Below are positions 11,844 through 20,040 of a stretch of DNA of 64,000 nucleotides, in pieces. A program made the translations under genes and the position numbers. The stretch spans positions 248,001-312,000 of the forward strand of contig NZ_FOXK01000001.1 of the NCBI RefSeq assembly GCF_900115695.1, given 5' to 3'. Source of the DNA: Ectopseudomonas toyotomiensis. GTDB lineage: Bacteria; Pseudomonadota; Gammaproteobacteria; Pseudomonadales; Pseudomonadaceae. Under the pieces are notes generated by a model. The model was given only the letters and a program-made list of their open reading frames with translations. It searched no databases and was not told where the DNA came from. The first letter of the stretch is position 1, and every line of letters begins with the position of its first letter.

Positions 11844-11844
11844 A
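11837..11844 (+). promoter_or_regulatory. Hfq/Crc-type CA motif at the porin start codon
   Basis: AACAACAA overlaps the ATG of the porin gene. Such AANAANAA motifs at ribosome binding sites are the recognised targets of Hfq-Crc catabolite repression in Pseudomonas. Confidence 0.5.
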
Positions 11845-13103
11845 TGACCGCACGCAACATCATTCCATTGGCCCTGCTCGGCAGCACGGCTCTGGCCCTG
11901 GTTATGCCGACCACCACGCACGCTGCCGGCTTCGTCGAAGACGCCAAGGTCACCCTCGGCCTGCGCAACTACTACTTCAATCGTAACTACCTGAACGGCA
12001 CCGACCCCGTGATCCGCGGTGAGCGCCAGGGCCAGGCCGAAGGCTGGACACAGAACTTCATCCTCGATGCCCGCTCCGGCTACACGCAGGGCACCGTCGG
12101 TTTCGGTCTTGATGTACTCGGCCTCTACAGCATCAAGCTGGACGGCAACCGTGGTGCGGCCAACACCCAGTTGATGCCGATCCACGACGACGGCCAGGCC
12201 GCCGACCAGTTCGGCCGCACCGCCGTAGCTGCCAAGGCCAAGATTTCCAAGACCGAGCTGAAGGTCGGCGAATGGTTCGCCGTGCTGCCGATTCTGCGTG
12301 CTGACGACGGTCGTTCGCTGCCGCAAACCTTCCAGGGTGCCCAACTGACTTCCAGCGAGATCGATGGCCTGACCCTGTACGGCGGCCAGTTCTGGAAGAA
12401 CAGCCAGCGCAACGACGCCAGCCGCGAAGACATGTCGTTCAATGGCGTGGAAGGCGATGACTTCAACTTCGGCGGTGGTGAGTACCGTTTCAACGGTAAC
12501 AACACCATGGTCGGCGTCTGGCACGCCCGCCTGGAAGACGTCTACAAGCAAAGCTACGTACAGCTGACTCACAGCCAACCGGTCGGTGACTGGGTACTGG
12601 GCGCCAACCTAGGCTACCTCAACGGCAAGGACGAAGGCGCGGCCAAGGCCGGCGACCTGGACAACAAGGTCTATCAGGGTGCGCTGTCGGCCAAGCGGGG
12701 CAACAACACCTTCCAGGTCACCTACCAGCGACTGAGTGGTGATACCAAATTCCTGCGTATCGACGGCGCCAGTGGCGGCACCCTGGTCAACGACGGTTTC
12801 CTGTCTGCTTTCGACAGCCCCGAGGAGCGTTCCTGGCAGCTGCGTCATGACTACAACTTCGCCGGCCTCGGCATCCCGGGCCTGACCCTGATGAACCGCT
12901 ACACCAGCGGCTCCAATATCCATGCCGGCGGCCGTACCGATGCCGAAGAATGGAGTCGTGAAACCGAACTGGCCTACACCATTCAGGAAGGCACCCTGAA
13001 GAACCTGAACGTTCGCTGGCGTAACTCCGACGTCCGCCGTGACGTTGGCCAGGATCTGCACGAGAACCGTCTGATCATCAACTACCCGCTGTCGATTCTG
13101 TAA
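11844..13103 (+). CDS. OprD-family outer membrane porin
   Basis: A substrate-specific outer membrane porin of 419 residues. The ATG at 11844 follows GGGAG by about 8 bases and begins a clear signal peptide ending at THAAGF. The mature protein begins FVEDAKVTLGLRNYYFNRNY, the typical OprD opening strand, followed by alternating amphipathic strands and ending in a C-terminal hydrophobic strand (INYPLSIL). OprD-family members take up amino acids or carboxylic acids. The subfamily and substrate cannot be assigned here. A strong promoter, operator-like repeats and a Crc-type motif suggest an inducible, catabolite-repressed gene. A stem-loop with a T-run follows. Confidence 0.93.
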   Translation: MTARNIIPLALLGSTALALVMPTTTHAAGFVEDAKVTLGLRNYYFNRNYLNGTDPVIRGERQGQAEGWTQNFILDARSGYTQGTVGFGLDVLGLYSIKLDGNRGAANTQLMPIHDDGQAADQFGRTAVAAKAKISKTELKVGEWFAVLPILRADDGRSLPQTFQGAQLTSSEIDGLTLYGGQFWKNSQRNDASREDMSFNGVEGDDFNFGGGEYRFNGNNTMVGVWHARLEDVYKQSYVQLTHSQPVGDWVLGANLGYLNGKDEGAAKAGDLDNKVYQGALSAKRGNNTFQVTYQRLSGDTKFLRIDGASGGTLVNDGFLSAFDSPEERSWQLRHDYNFAGLGIPGLTLMNRYTSGSNIHAGGRTDAEEWSRETELAYTIQEGTLKNLNVRWRNSDVRRDVGQDLHENRLIINYPLSIL

Positions 13104-13156
13104 TACCGGACGCATCACTGCGTCCTATTGACTCCTGTGTGTTAACGGCACTTTAT

Positions 13157-13182
13157 GCCCGTCCTCGTGACGGGCTTTTTTT
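13157..13182 (+). terminator. Rho-independent terminator of the porin gene
   Basis: GCCCGT-N7-ACGGGC followed by a run of eight T. It lies about 55 bases past the porin stop codon. Confidence 0.9.
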
Positions 13183-13221
13183 TGCCTGCCAACTTTGACG
13201 CTCCCTGCGCAACGTTAACCC

Positions 13222-13242
13222 GTAGGGTGCGCCGTACGCACC
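13222..13242. repeat. GTAGGGTGCGCCGTNCGCACC repeat (family C)
   Basis: One copy of a dispersed palindromic family built on GTAGGGTGCGC/GCGCACC. Other copies lie at 16358-16378, 19123-19141, 19292-19312 and 55611-55631, with shorter relatives at 8573-8590 and near 25687. All are intergenic. Confidence 0.7.
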
Positions 13243-13274
13243 GGCTTCCACGCCATCAGCCGGCACACCCAGTT

Positions 13275-14402
13275 TCAGCGCAAGCGCCCGACCATCTGCG
13301 CCAGCACGGTCAACACATCATGCCCCAGCTTCTGCGAGCGTGCGCCATTCCAGCCGGTGCGCGGCTGCGGGTTGTCGTCGTGGTCCTTGAACGGCATCTC
13401 GATGGTGAACGACAGGCAATCGAAGGCCTCGCCCACCGCGTTGCAGGCCAGGGTCAGGTTGGCCTGGCCAGGCTCGTCGCGCGGGTAGCCGAAACGGGTC
13501 TGAAACTCGGCGCCGATACCTACCAGACGATTGCGGAAGTCTTCTTCCAGCGCAGCCAACCGTGGGGTGTAGCCCGGATTGCCCTCGCAGCCGGCGGTGA
13601 ACACGTGAGGTATCTCTTCGTCGCCGTGGATATCGAGGAACAGGTCAACGCCAATACGCTGCATGTGCTGCAGAACGAACAACACCTCGGGGCTGCGCTC
13701 GGAGCTGGCTGATTGCCAGGCGCGATTGAGGTCCTGCCCGGCATGGTTGGTGCGCAGATGACCGCGATAGGCACCGTCCGGGTTCATGTTCGGCACCAGA
13801 TAGAACTCTGCCTCGGCCAACAGCGCGGCGATCTCGGCATCCTGCGGATTCTGCAAACGCTCGATCAGCCCCTCCATGAACCACTCGGCCATGTGCTCGC
13901 CCGGATGCTGCTGGGCGATGATCCACAGTTTGCGCGCAGCGCCCGCCTGGCCACCGATGCGCAGTAGCTGGATATCACGGCCTTCCAGGCTTCTACCGCT
14001 GGCCACCAGTTCAGCGCCGCACTCCAGCGCGTTGGCGATCAGGCGTTCATGCCGCGCCCGTGGGTAGGGCTCGAAATAAGCGAACCAGACCTGCTCGCGT
14101 TCGGCCTGCAACTCGAAGTGCAGTTGCCCGTCCTCATAACGGGTGGGCACGCGAAACCAGTTCTGTTGATCGTAGCTGGCCACGGCCTGGTAACCGTCCC
14201 AGGCGCGGTTGTAGGCCGACTGCCCGGCATTGGTCAGGCAGAAGCCATAACCCTGGCCAGGTTGCAGACCATCGACCTGAAAGTGAAACCACTGGAAATG
14301 GTGGCTGTTGAGGTCCGGCCGCATGGCCAACAGTACGCGCTGCGGGTCGCTGGCGTCGACGACCTGAATGTTGCCACTGTCGAAATCCGCACTGATCTTC
14401 AT
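13275..14402 (-). CDS. M14-family zinc carboxypeptidase (cytosolic-type)
   Basis: A 375-residue metallocarboxypeptidase. An N-terminal beta-sandwich domain (about 1-115) with FHFQVDG and WFRVPTRYE precedes the catalytic domain, as in the M14 cytosolic carboxypeptidase (CCP/AGBL-like) subfamily. Zinc ligands are H166 and E169 in QHPGEHM, plus a later His in FLDIHGDE. The catalytic Glu is in SFTIEMPF. There is no signal peptide, so it is cytoplasmic. GAGGCA precedes the ATG. The closest named activity is removal of C-terminal residues from peptides; the natural substrate in bacteria is unknown. It stands alone, convergent with the porin gene. Confidence 0.88.
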   Translation of the reverse strand: MKISADFDSGNIQVVDASDPQRVLLAMRPDLNSHHFQWFHFQVDGLQPGQGYGFCLTNAGQSAYNRAWDGYQAVASYDQQNWFRVPTRYEDGQLHFELQAEREQVWFAYFEPYPRARHERLIANALECGAELVASGRSLEGRDIQLLRIGGQAGAARKLWIIAQQHPGEHMAEWFMEGLIERLQNPQDAEIAALLAEAEFYLVPNMNPDGAYRGHLRTNHAGQDLNRAWQSASSERSPEVLFVLQHMQRIGVDLFLDIHGDEEIPHVFTAGCEGNPGYTPRLAALEEDFRNRLVGIGAEFQTRFGYPRDEPGQANLTLACNAVGEAFDCLSFTIEMPFKDHDDNPQPRTGWNGARSQKLGHDVLTVLAQMVGRLR

Positions 14403-14556
14403 GACTGCCTCGTAAGCGAAATCAGCGCTCAGGATTGCAGTTCATGACGCGAGTGTGAAGTCGCACCGCGACAGACTGATCAACGACAGCGAACTATGGT
14501 GTCCAGGGTCAGCCTAATAGCGACTTGCCCTGTTTCCCGCCTACGGAGTTTCTGCC

Positions 14557-15093
14557 ATGCCCAGCCCGATCAACCTGCGTCACGCTACCACTGCCCTGCT
14601 CGCCCTCGCGTTGCTGGCGGGCTGCGCCGGGCGTGAACCTGACTCCAGCGCGCCGGAAAAACAGCCGCAGGTGGAACAGCCCATCACCCAGACCGAACAG
14701 GACCAACTGCGCCAGCAGGCCCAGCGTGGTGATCTGGAAAGCCAGTTCCAGCTCGGCAGCAGCTACTTTGTCGGCCAGCCGGAGAACAACCTCAAGCAGG
14801 CCGAGTACTGGTGGAAGCAGGCCGCCGACAAGGGCCATGCCATGGCTGCAGTGAGCCTGGCCTACCTCTACACCGGCCGCGACGCCCCTGAGTTCGCCAA
14901 CCAGCGTGACATGCTCAAGTACCTCAACCAGTCAGCCGCTGCGGGCAACCCCATGGCCCAGCATGTATTGGGCAACCTCTACCGTCGCGGTGAAGGCGGC
15001 GTACCACGTGACCCTGACCAGGCCCAGCGCCTGTACCAGAGCGCCTGCCAGCAGCGCTACGAGCCTTCCTGCGCGGCGCTGGGCCAGCAGTGA
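14557..15093 (+). CDS. Sel1-repeat lipoprotein
   Basis: A 178-residue predicted outer-membrane lipoprotein. The signal peptide ends in a lipobox LLAGC (Cys at about residue 23), and the +2 residue is Ala, so no inner-membrane retention signal is seen. After a Pro/Gln-rich linker come three to four Sel1/TPR-like repeats: ESQFQLGSSYFVG, HAMAAVSLAYLYTG, NPMAQHVLGNLYRRGEGG and a degenerate last unit. Sel1 proteins act as protein-protein scaffolds. CGGAG lies before the ATG. It is monocistronic and nothing in the neighbourhood fixes its role. Confidence 0.85.
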   Translation: MPSPINLRHATTALLALALLAGCAGREPDSSAPEKQPQVEQPITQTEQDQLRQQAQRGDLESQFQLGSSYFVGQPENNLKQAEYWWKQAADKGHAMAAVSLAYLYTGRDAPEFANQRDMLKYLNQSAAAGNPMAQHVLGNLYRRGEGGVPRDPDQAQRLYQSACQQRYEPSCAALGQQ

Positions 15094-15100
15094 CGAAGGT

Positions 15101-15484
15101 TCAGACGTAACAGGCCACCTCGACGTTGTAGCCATCGGGGTCAAGCACGAAGGCGGCGTAGTAGCCATATTCTTCGCGCAGGCCGGGCCGGCCATTGTCT
15201 TAGCCACCGGCCTGCAGCGCCGCGGCATGAAAGGCCTGCACTTTCGCCTGGCTGTCGACACGCAGGCAAAAATGCGTCAGCGGCTCACACTGGCCACGTC
15301 CGGGGACGGCACTGAGCAGATAAAGCACGGCCTGCTCCTCGGCCTGCGGACCGAAGCCGGCGGCCAACCCCGCGCCATGCTCGCCGTCGTATTTCAGCTC
15401 GTAGCCCAAAGGCGCCAGGGCCGCCTGATACCAGGCGCGACTGCGGCGAAAGTTGGCCACGGTGATACAAAGATGGTCGATCAT
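15101..15484 (-). pseudogene. VOC/glyoxalase-family protein gene interrupted by an in-frame stop
   Basis: The intact reading frame would give a 127-residue VOC (glyoxalase/bleomycin-resistance-like) protein starting MIDHLCITVANF at 15484. An in-frame TAA at 15200-15202 interrupts it after residue about 94, exactly between LQAGG and DNGRPGLREEYGYYAAFVLDPDG, the usual end of the family (AGG-x-DNG). The residue at this place in relatives is often Lys, so a single AAA/AAG-to-TAA change would explain it. The frame downstream of the stop is fully preserved, so the mutation is recent or a sequencing error. As written, the truncated protein lacks a metal-ligand strand and should be inactive. Confidence 0.85.
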
Positions 15485-15504
15485 CGAAACCTCACCATAG
15501 GTTT

Positions 15505-16215
15505 TCAGGCTGCGCACAGCCCTTCGCGCAGTTGTTGGAAGCCGACATGGCCGAGGAAGCCGCCAGCGCCCTCAACCGTCATGCCCTGCTCGATCGCATG
15601 AGCGAAACGCGCCGCTGGATCGTTGGCGAGCCGAGCCAGGTGGCGGGCCAGATGCGGGTAGTCGTGTCGCAGATCGAATAACTGGTGGTAGTCGACCCAG
15701 CGGCCAACACCGCTCAGGTAGGCATCCGCCAGACTGCGTCGCTGCCCCAGCAGCCAGTCGCGCTCGCTGAGCAGCCGATCGAGATAACGACAGCCCGCCA
15801 CCACCTGTTCTGCGCCGAGGCTGCGCAACAGCTCGCGCTGCGGCTCGTCCAGCTCAGCCTTTTCATAAGCCAACCACAGCGGGTTGAAGGCGGAGAAAAA
15901 GTCGGTCACCAGGTAGGACAACATCTGGTTGAGTGCATCGAATTCGTCGCTGCCCTGGCGTGGGCCCAGCGGCGTATCCACCGACCGCGCCGCCAGGTTC
16001 AGGAGAATGGCCAGGCTCTCGCTCAGGAACTCGCCGTTCTCCAGCAGCAGCGCAGGCGTCTGATAGAGCGGGTTGATCCGCTCGAAAAGCGGGTTCCAGG
16101 GTTGCTCGAGCATCTCCACCCGGCATAGGCGATAAGGTTGACCAAGCCACTCGAGGGCTACGATCGAGCCGAACGAACAGCCTTGCGGAACGCCGTAGAA
16201 CAGTATCGGTTGCAT
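15505..16215 (-). CDS. Glutathione S-transferase family protein
   Basis: A 236-residue cytosolic GST. The N-terminal thioredoxin-like domain (about 1-80) contains ILFYGVPQGCSFGS, QTPALLLENGEFLSESLAILLNLA, with the cis-Pro and the Glu-Ser pair that binds glutathione. The helical C-terminal domain follows. AGGAG lies about 9 bases before the ATG. It is divergent from a WYL-domain regulator, which probably controls it. Adjacent family members typically conjugate or reduce xenobiotics. The substrate is not predictable. The damaged VOC gene lies just downstream, on the same strand with a 20-base gap, and may have been in its operon. Confidence 0.88.
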   Translation of the reverse strand: MQPILFYGVPQGCSFGSIVALEWLGQPYRLCRVEMLEQPWNPLFERINPLYQTPALLLENGEFLSESLAILLNLAARSVDTPLGPRQGSDEFDALNQMLSYLVTDFFSAFNPLWLAYEKAELDEPQRELLRSLGAEQVVAGCRYLDRLLSERDWLLGQRRSLADAYLSGVGRWVDYHQLFDLRHDYPHLARHLARLANDPAARFAHAIEQGMTVEGAGGFLGHVGFQQLREGLCAA

Positions 16216-16357
16216 AAGGGTTGCTCCTTGTCTGCTGATGGCCTACACGCCTAAAGCGTCGACCTGCCTCCAGACTAAGAGCCAATTAGGCTATATTCCG
16301 CCCTAATAAAATCGCCTAGCGATGTTTTTTGTTGAGTGCGCGCGCTGGGGTTTGACC

Positions 16358-16378
16358 GGTGCGCACAGCGCACCCTAC
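16358..16378. repeat. Family C palindrome upstream of the WYL regulator
   Basis: GGTGCGCACAGCGCACCCTAC, same family as 13222-13242. It sits directly in front of the regulator gene start at 16396, so it may lie in the 5' leader. Confidence 0.7.
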
Positions 16379-16395
16379 GGAGCCTGCAATCACCC

Positions 16396-17346
16396 ATGAA
16401 CAGCCCAACCACTCGCGTGCTCGCCCTGTTGGAGCTGTTGCAGAGTCATGGCCAGCTCAGCGGTCGCGAACTGGCCGAACGCCTCGAGGTGGACGGCCGC
16501 ACCCTGCGCCGTTATATCCGCCATCTGGAAGACCTGGGGATTCCGGTGACCAGCGAGCGCGGCCGGCATGGTGGTTACCGCCTGGTGGCCGGTTTCAAGC
16601 TGCCGCCCTTGATGTTCACGGCTGAGGAGGCCCAGGCGGTAGCGCTGGGCCTGCTGGCGACGGCCAATCTGGGCCTGGCAGAAACCGCCATGGCGGTGGC
16701 CAGTGCCCGCGCCAAGCTGGAGCGGGTCATGCCCAAGGGGCTGCAGCAGCGGGTGCGCGCCCTGAGCCAGAGCGCCATCCTGGATCTGCCACGCAGCCGC
16801 GCCAATGGCGACCAGCAACTGCTGGCCGAACTCGCCGCCGCCGCCGAGGCGCGCCGTCAGGTGCGGGTGAGCTATTGCAGCGATCAGGGCCAATGCAGCG
16901 AACGCGAGGTCGATCCCTACGGTTTGGTGTTCCGCCAGGGCTTCTGGTACATGAGCGGCTACTGCCACCTACGCCAGGCGGTGCGTTCTTTTCGCCTGGA
17001 TCGCCTGCGCGAAGTGCGCGCCCTGGAGAGCCACTTCGAGCGGCCGGAAGCCTTCGACGCCGCCGCCCACCTCAATACCAGCATCGCCACCCTGCCACGG
17101 GCCTACCCAGTGAGTATCGAGCTGCACACCGACCTCGCCAGCGCCATCGCCGAACTGGGGAGCGACGCCGGTCTACTGATGCCCGAAGGCAACAGCGTGC
17201 GCCTGACCACCAGCACCGACAGCCCAACCTGGTTCGCTCATCTGCTGCTACGCCTGTCTTTCGACTTCACCATCGAACAGCCAGTCGAGTTGCGTGAGGC
17301 CGTACGCCAGCAGGCGCGACGCATGCTGGAACTGGTCGCGCGCTGA
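16396..17346 (+). CDS. HTH/WYL-domain transcriptional regulator (YafY-like)
   Basis: A DNA-binding regulator of 316 residues. The N-terminal winged HTH (about 5-60) is of the HTH_11/DeoR-like type (LSGRELAERLEVDGRTLRRY). A middle helical part and a WYL domain (about 135-220: YGLVFRQGFWYMSGYCHLR) and a C-terminal WCX part follow. WYL domains bind small ligands or nucleic acids. I chose ATG 16396 (MNSPTTRVL), preceded by GGAGCC. It is divergent from the GST gene, a common arrangement for local regulation of a detoxification gene. Confidence 0.88.
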   Translation: MNSPTTRVLALLELLQSHGQLSGRELAERLEVDGRTLRRYIRHLEDLGIPVTSERGRHGGYRLVAGFKLPPLMFTAEEAQAVALGLLATANLGLAETAMAVASARAKLERVMPKGLQQRVRALSQSAILDLPRSRANGDQQLLAELAAAAEARRQVRVSYCSDQGQCSEREVDPYGLVFRQGFWYMSGYCHLRQAVRSFRLDRLREVRALESHFERPEAFDAAAHLNTSIATLPRAYPVSIELHTDLASAIAELGSDAGLLMPEGNSVRLTTSTDSPTWFAHLLLRLSFDFTIEQPVELREAVRQQARRMLELVAR

Positions 17347-17389
17347 GGATGGTCCGGTACGCGCCAGACCATCGCGCAGCCCCTGCTCG

Positions 17390-17812
17390 CTAGGGCTGCA
17401 GATCGAACAGCGCCTTGCCGCTTTCCATGTCGCTCGGGGCAGAGAAATGCTCGTGGAAGATCAGCCAGCGGCCGCCCTGGCGGCGCAGGCACTGGGTCAC
17501 GCGCATCCAGCAGGTCTGCAGCTCGCCCTTTTCATTGGCGCCGCCACAATGCAGCAGGTAGTGGGTCACGCCCAGATCACCGCTGGCGGTGAAGGTCGGC
17601 TCGTGCGGTTCGAACATCCCCGGGCCACTGCACATCTCCATACAGGCCTGCCAATGCGCCTGGTACGCCGGGCGCCCCTGAAAACGCAACGGGCCGATGG
17701 CATCGTAGGACACCACGTCCTCGACGTAGTGACTCATGATGCGCGCCACGTCCTTGCTGCGGCAGGCTTCGGTCCAGTCGTTAAGGGCATCTTGCAGTTC
17801 GTGCTGACTCAT
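17390..17812 (-). CDS. SnoaL/NTF2-like protein
   Basis: A 140-residue protein with the NTF2-like cone fold typical of SnoaL-like or ketosteroid-isomerase-like proteins (N-terminal helix WTEACRSKDVARIMSHYVEDVVSYD, then strands including RQGGRWLIFHEHFSAP). These proteins are either small hydrolases/isomerases or ligand-binding subunits. AGGAGAA lies before the ATG. It follows the DUF899 gene by about 20 bases on the same strand and is the last gene of a three-gene cluster. No specific substrate can be named. Confidence 0.82.
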   Translation of the reverse strand: MSQHELQDALNDWTEACRSKDVARIMSHYVEDVVSYDAIGPLRFQGRPAYQAHWQACMEMCSGPGMFEPHEPTFTASGDLGVTHYLLHCGGANEKGELQTCWMRVTQCLRRQGGRWLIFHEHFSAPSDMESGKALFDLQP

Positions 17813-17833
17813 ATCGTTCTCCTTCGCTGAGGT

Positions 17834-18616
17834 TCAGGCCTTGTGGGCACAGCAGTCGTGGGTGGGCGCAGCCTGTTCGTACTCGTCGTGCAGGCGCGTC
17901 CAGTTGAGCCCCTTGCCGTCCAGATCGGGCATGCCATCCCAACCCTCGCCGCGGCCAAAAGGCGTGAAGTCGAGGAAATGGAAGCTGCTCATCAGCATCT
18001 CCAGCCCTCGGCCATAACAGGAATAGGTGTGGTAGATCCGCCCACCGTCGCGCAGAAACACGCTGACACCGGGCTGCTCGCCATGGATGTGATAGGTCAG
18101 GCCCAGGCGCTCGAGCTCGTCCTTGTCGCGGTAGTTGTATTCCACTGGCGCGACCTGCTCGTCGGTGGTGGCGTGGTAGTCGTAGTTGAAGCGGCTGCCG
18201 TAGGCGCTGTACCAGGGCAGGGTCCAGCCCATGCGCCGTTTGAACGCCTCGAGATCGGCCAAGGGCGCCCGCGAAACCAGCACCAGGTTGGTGTCGCGAG
18301 CATGCAGGTGGGACTGGTGGCCGATGTTGTCCACCAGGCAGGAACAGCCGTCACAGCCCTCGCCGCGATCCATGTGGTACATGAAGTGGTAGACGATCAG
18401 TTGGCTGCGCCCATGAAACAGCACCTCCAGACCGACCTCGCCCTGCGGGCCGTCGAAGCGGTAATCCTCTTCCACCAGCACCATGGGCAGGGCACGGCGG
18501 GCGCGGTTGAGCGCGTCACGTTGGCGGGTCAGCGCCTTTTCCTGCTCGAGTAGCGCCTTGCGTGCGGCCAGCCATTGCTCACGCGTGGCGACCTCGGGGA
18601 TATAGTAGCGATCCAT
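17834..18616 (-). CDS. DUF899 thioredoxin-like protein
   Basis: A 260-residue protein of the DUF899 family, a thioredoxin-like fold. Visible motifs include the N-terminal WLAARKALLEQEKALTRQRD helix, VYHFMY, and GCDGCSCLVDN with a CxxCxC arrangement. The central HLHARDTNLVLVSRAPL block and the late FHFLDFTPFGRGEGW are also typical. It is predicted to be cytoplasmic. Family members are often found beside YCII/DGPF and NTF2-like genes, as here. The function is unknown; a thiol-redox or peroxide-related role is a guess from the fold. GGGAGAA precedes the ATG. Confidence 0.85.
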   Translation of the reverse strand: MDRYYIPEVATREQWLAARKALLEQEKALTRQRDALNRARRALPMVLVEEDYRFDGPQGEVGLEVLFHGRSQLIVYHFMYHMDRGEGCDGCSCLVDNIGHQSHLHARDTNLVLVSRAPLADLEAFKRRMGWTLPWYSAYGSRFNYDYHATTDEQVAPVEYNYRDKDELERLGLTYHIHGEQPGVSVFLRDGGRIYHTYSCYGRGLEMLMSSFHFLDFTPFGRGEGWDGMPDLDGKGLNWTRLHDEYEQAAPTHDCCAHKA

Positions 18617-18649
18617 AGCGGTTCTCCCTGTTGATCGAGCCTTGCCGGC

Positions 18650-19024
18650 TCAGTGCTGACCGGCCTGCAGCTGCGCCGGCTGGATATCCAGCTCGCGCAC
18701 CGGGCGCACTTCCACGCAGCCGACACGGGCGGCGGGAATGTGCCCGGCGAGCTGGATCGCCTCGTTGAGGTCGCGCGCCTCTACCAGATAGAAGCCGGCC
18801 AGTTGCTCCTTGGTTTCGGCGAAGGGGCCGTCGGTGATCGCCAGCTTGCCGCCGCGCATGCGCACGGTGGTGGCGGTCTGCACCGATTGCAGCGCCTCGG
18901 CGGCGAGCATGCGCCCGCTCTCCTGAACCGAGTTGGCGTAGGCGAAGCACTCGCTGTCATGCGGGCTGTCGGGGGAGCTGTGCAGCTCCTGTTCGTTGGC
19001 GTAGACGAGGCAGAGGTATTTCAT
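18650..19024 (-). CDS. YCII-related (DGPF-domain) protein
   Basis: A 124-residue small alpha/beta protein with the DGPF signature (ITDGPFAETKEQLAGFYLVE at about residues 60-80). I chose the ATG at 19024 (MKYLCLVYANE), with TGGAG upstream, since this is the normal family start. DGPF proteins usually precede an ECF sigma factor gene and are thought to be accessory to it. Here no sigma factor follows; DUF899 and NTF2-like genes take its place. It is the first gene of the minus-strand cluster 19024-17390. Confidence 0.88.
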   Translation of the reverse strand: MKYLCLVYANEQELHSSPDSPHDSECFAYANSVQESGRMLAAEALQSVQTATTVRMRGGKLAITDGPFAETKEQLAGFYLVEARDLNEAIQLAGHIPAARVGCVEVRPVRELDIQPAQLQAGQH

Positions 19025-19122
19025 GACGCACTCCAGTTCCTTGGCGGGTGGGTACTGGATAGTCGAACGCAGCGAGCGCATTTCGACATTGGCCGCAAAA
19101 ACATCACAGAAGCCGACGAACG

Positions 19123-19312
19123 GTAGGGCGCCGTGCGCACCTCAATACCTGCGTTAAGGGTCAGGAGTTGCTGCGCAGGCCTATAGGGTGGGCCGGGCGG
19201 CGTTCCGCTTTAGCCAACCAATGATAGTGAGCGAACCCCTTGTAAGGCTTAGTGCCTCGCAGCAACTGGTACAGACAGCGCCCTAAAATCCGGTGCGCGC
19301 GGCGCACCCTAC
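19123..19312. repeat. Two family C palindromes in a 284-base gap
   Basis: GTAGGGCGCCGTGCGCACC at 19123-19141 and GGTGCGCGCGGCGCACCCTAC at 19292-19312 are inverted relative to each other and frame the region between the YCII gene and the GntR gene. No gene or promoter stands out between them. Confidence 0.7.
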
Positions 19313-20025
19313 TCGGGGACTTCGACGCTGACGTGAATGGCATCGTGGCGCCAGAACTCCAGGTCGCAGTCGATGATGCGCCCGTGCTGATCGCGATTGA
19401 CCCGAGTGATGCGCAGCGCCGGGCTGCCGGGCGCCACCTTGAGGCTGGCCGCGGCTTCGGCGTGCAGCGCGGTGGGTACCATGTCGAAACGCACGCGGCC
19501 GTAGTGGATGCCGTACTCGCTGGCATACAGATCAGTCAGCGAGCGAGTCAGGTCGAACTCGAGAATGCCGGGGAAGTAGGCCGGATTCAGGTAGTGCTCG
19601 ACATACAGCACCAGACGCCCGTCGATGCGCCGCGCGCGGCACACCTGATAGACGCTCGACAGTGCCGGCAGCTCCAGCACCTGACAGATCTGCGCGGAGG
19701 CCGGCATCAAGCGCGCACTCAAGACCTCGGTGGCCGGTACCCGCCCCTGCTCGGCCACCATGGCGTGGAAGTGGGTACGTACCAGAGGGTTGTAGGCCAC
19801 CCGTTGCGGCGAGACGAACCAGCCACGACGCTCCTCGCGATAGACCAGCCCCTGCGCCTCCAACTGGCCGAGCGCCTCACGCAGGGTGATGCGCGTGGTG
19901 TCGAACAACTCACTGAGCTTGCGCTCGGCCGGCAACTTGCTGCCGGAGGGCAACAGGCCCCGGTCGATCTGCTCCTGCAACGCGCGGCAGATGATGGTAA
20001 CGGCCCGTGGCGCTTCTTCGCGCAT
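19309..20025 (-). CDS. GntR-family regulator, HutC/UTRA subfamily
   Basis: A 238-residue regulator. The N-terminal wHTH (about 8-75) contains SGSKLPAERKLSELFDTTRITLREALGQLEAQG. The UTRA effector domain (about 95-235) follows, with YVEHYLNPAYFPGILEFDLTRSLTDLYASEYG. UTRA domains bind phosphorylated or amino-sugar type ligands in several characterised members. The ATG at 20025 has GGGGA about 8 bases upstream. It is divergent from the transport operon starting at 20342 and is the obvious local regulator. A perfect palindrome TGGACTAGTCCA at 20041-20052 sits at its own leader and resembles the DasR/HutC operator core, suggesting autoregulation. Confidence 0.9.
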   Translation of the reverse strand: MREEAPRAVTIICRALQEQIDRGLLPSGSKLPAERKLSELFDTTRITLREALGQLEAQGLVYREERRGWFVSPQRVAYNPLVRTHFHAMVAEQGRVPATEVLSARLMPASAQICQVLELPALSSVYQVCRARRIDGRLVLYVEHYLNPAYFPGILEFDLTRSLTDLYASEYGIHYGRVRFDMVPTALHAEAAASLKVAPGSPALRITRVNRDQHGRIIDCDLEFWRHDAIHVSVEVPE

Positions 20026-20040
20026 CAAAATTTCCCCTTT

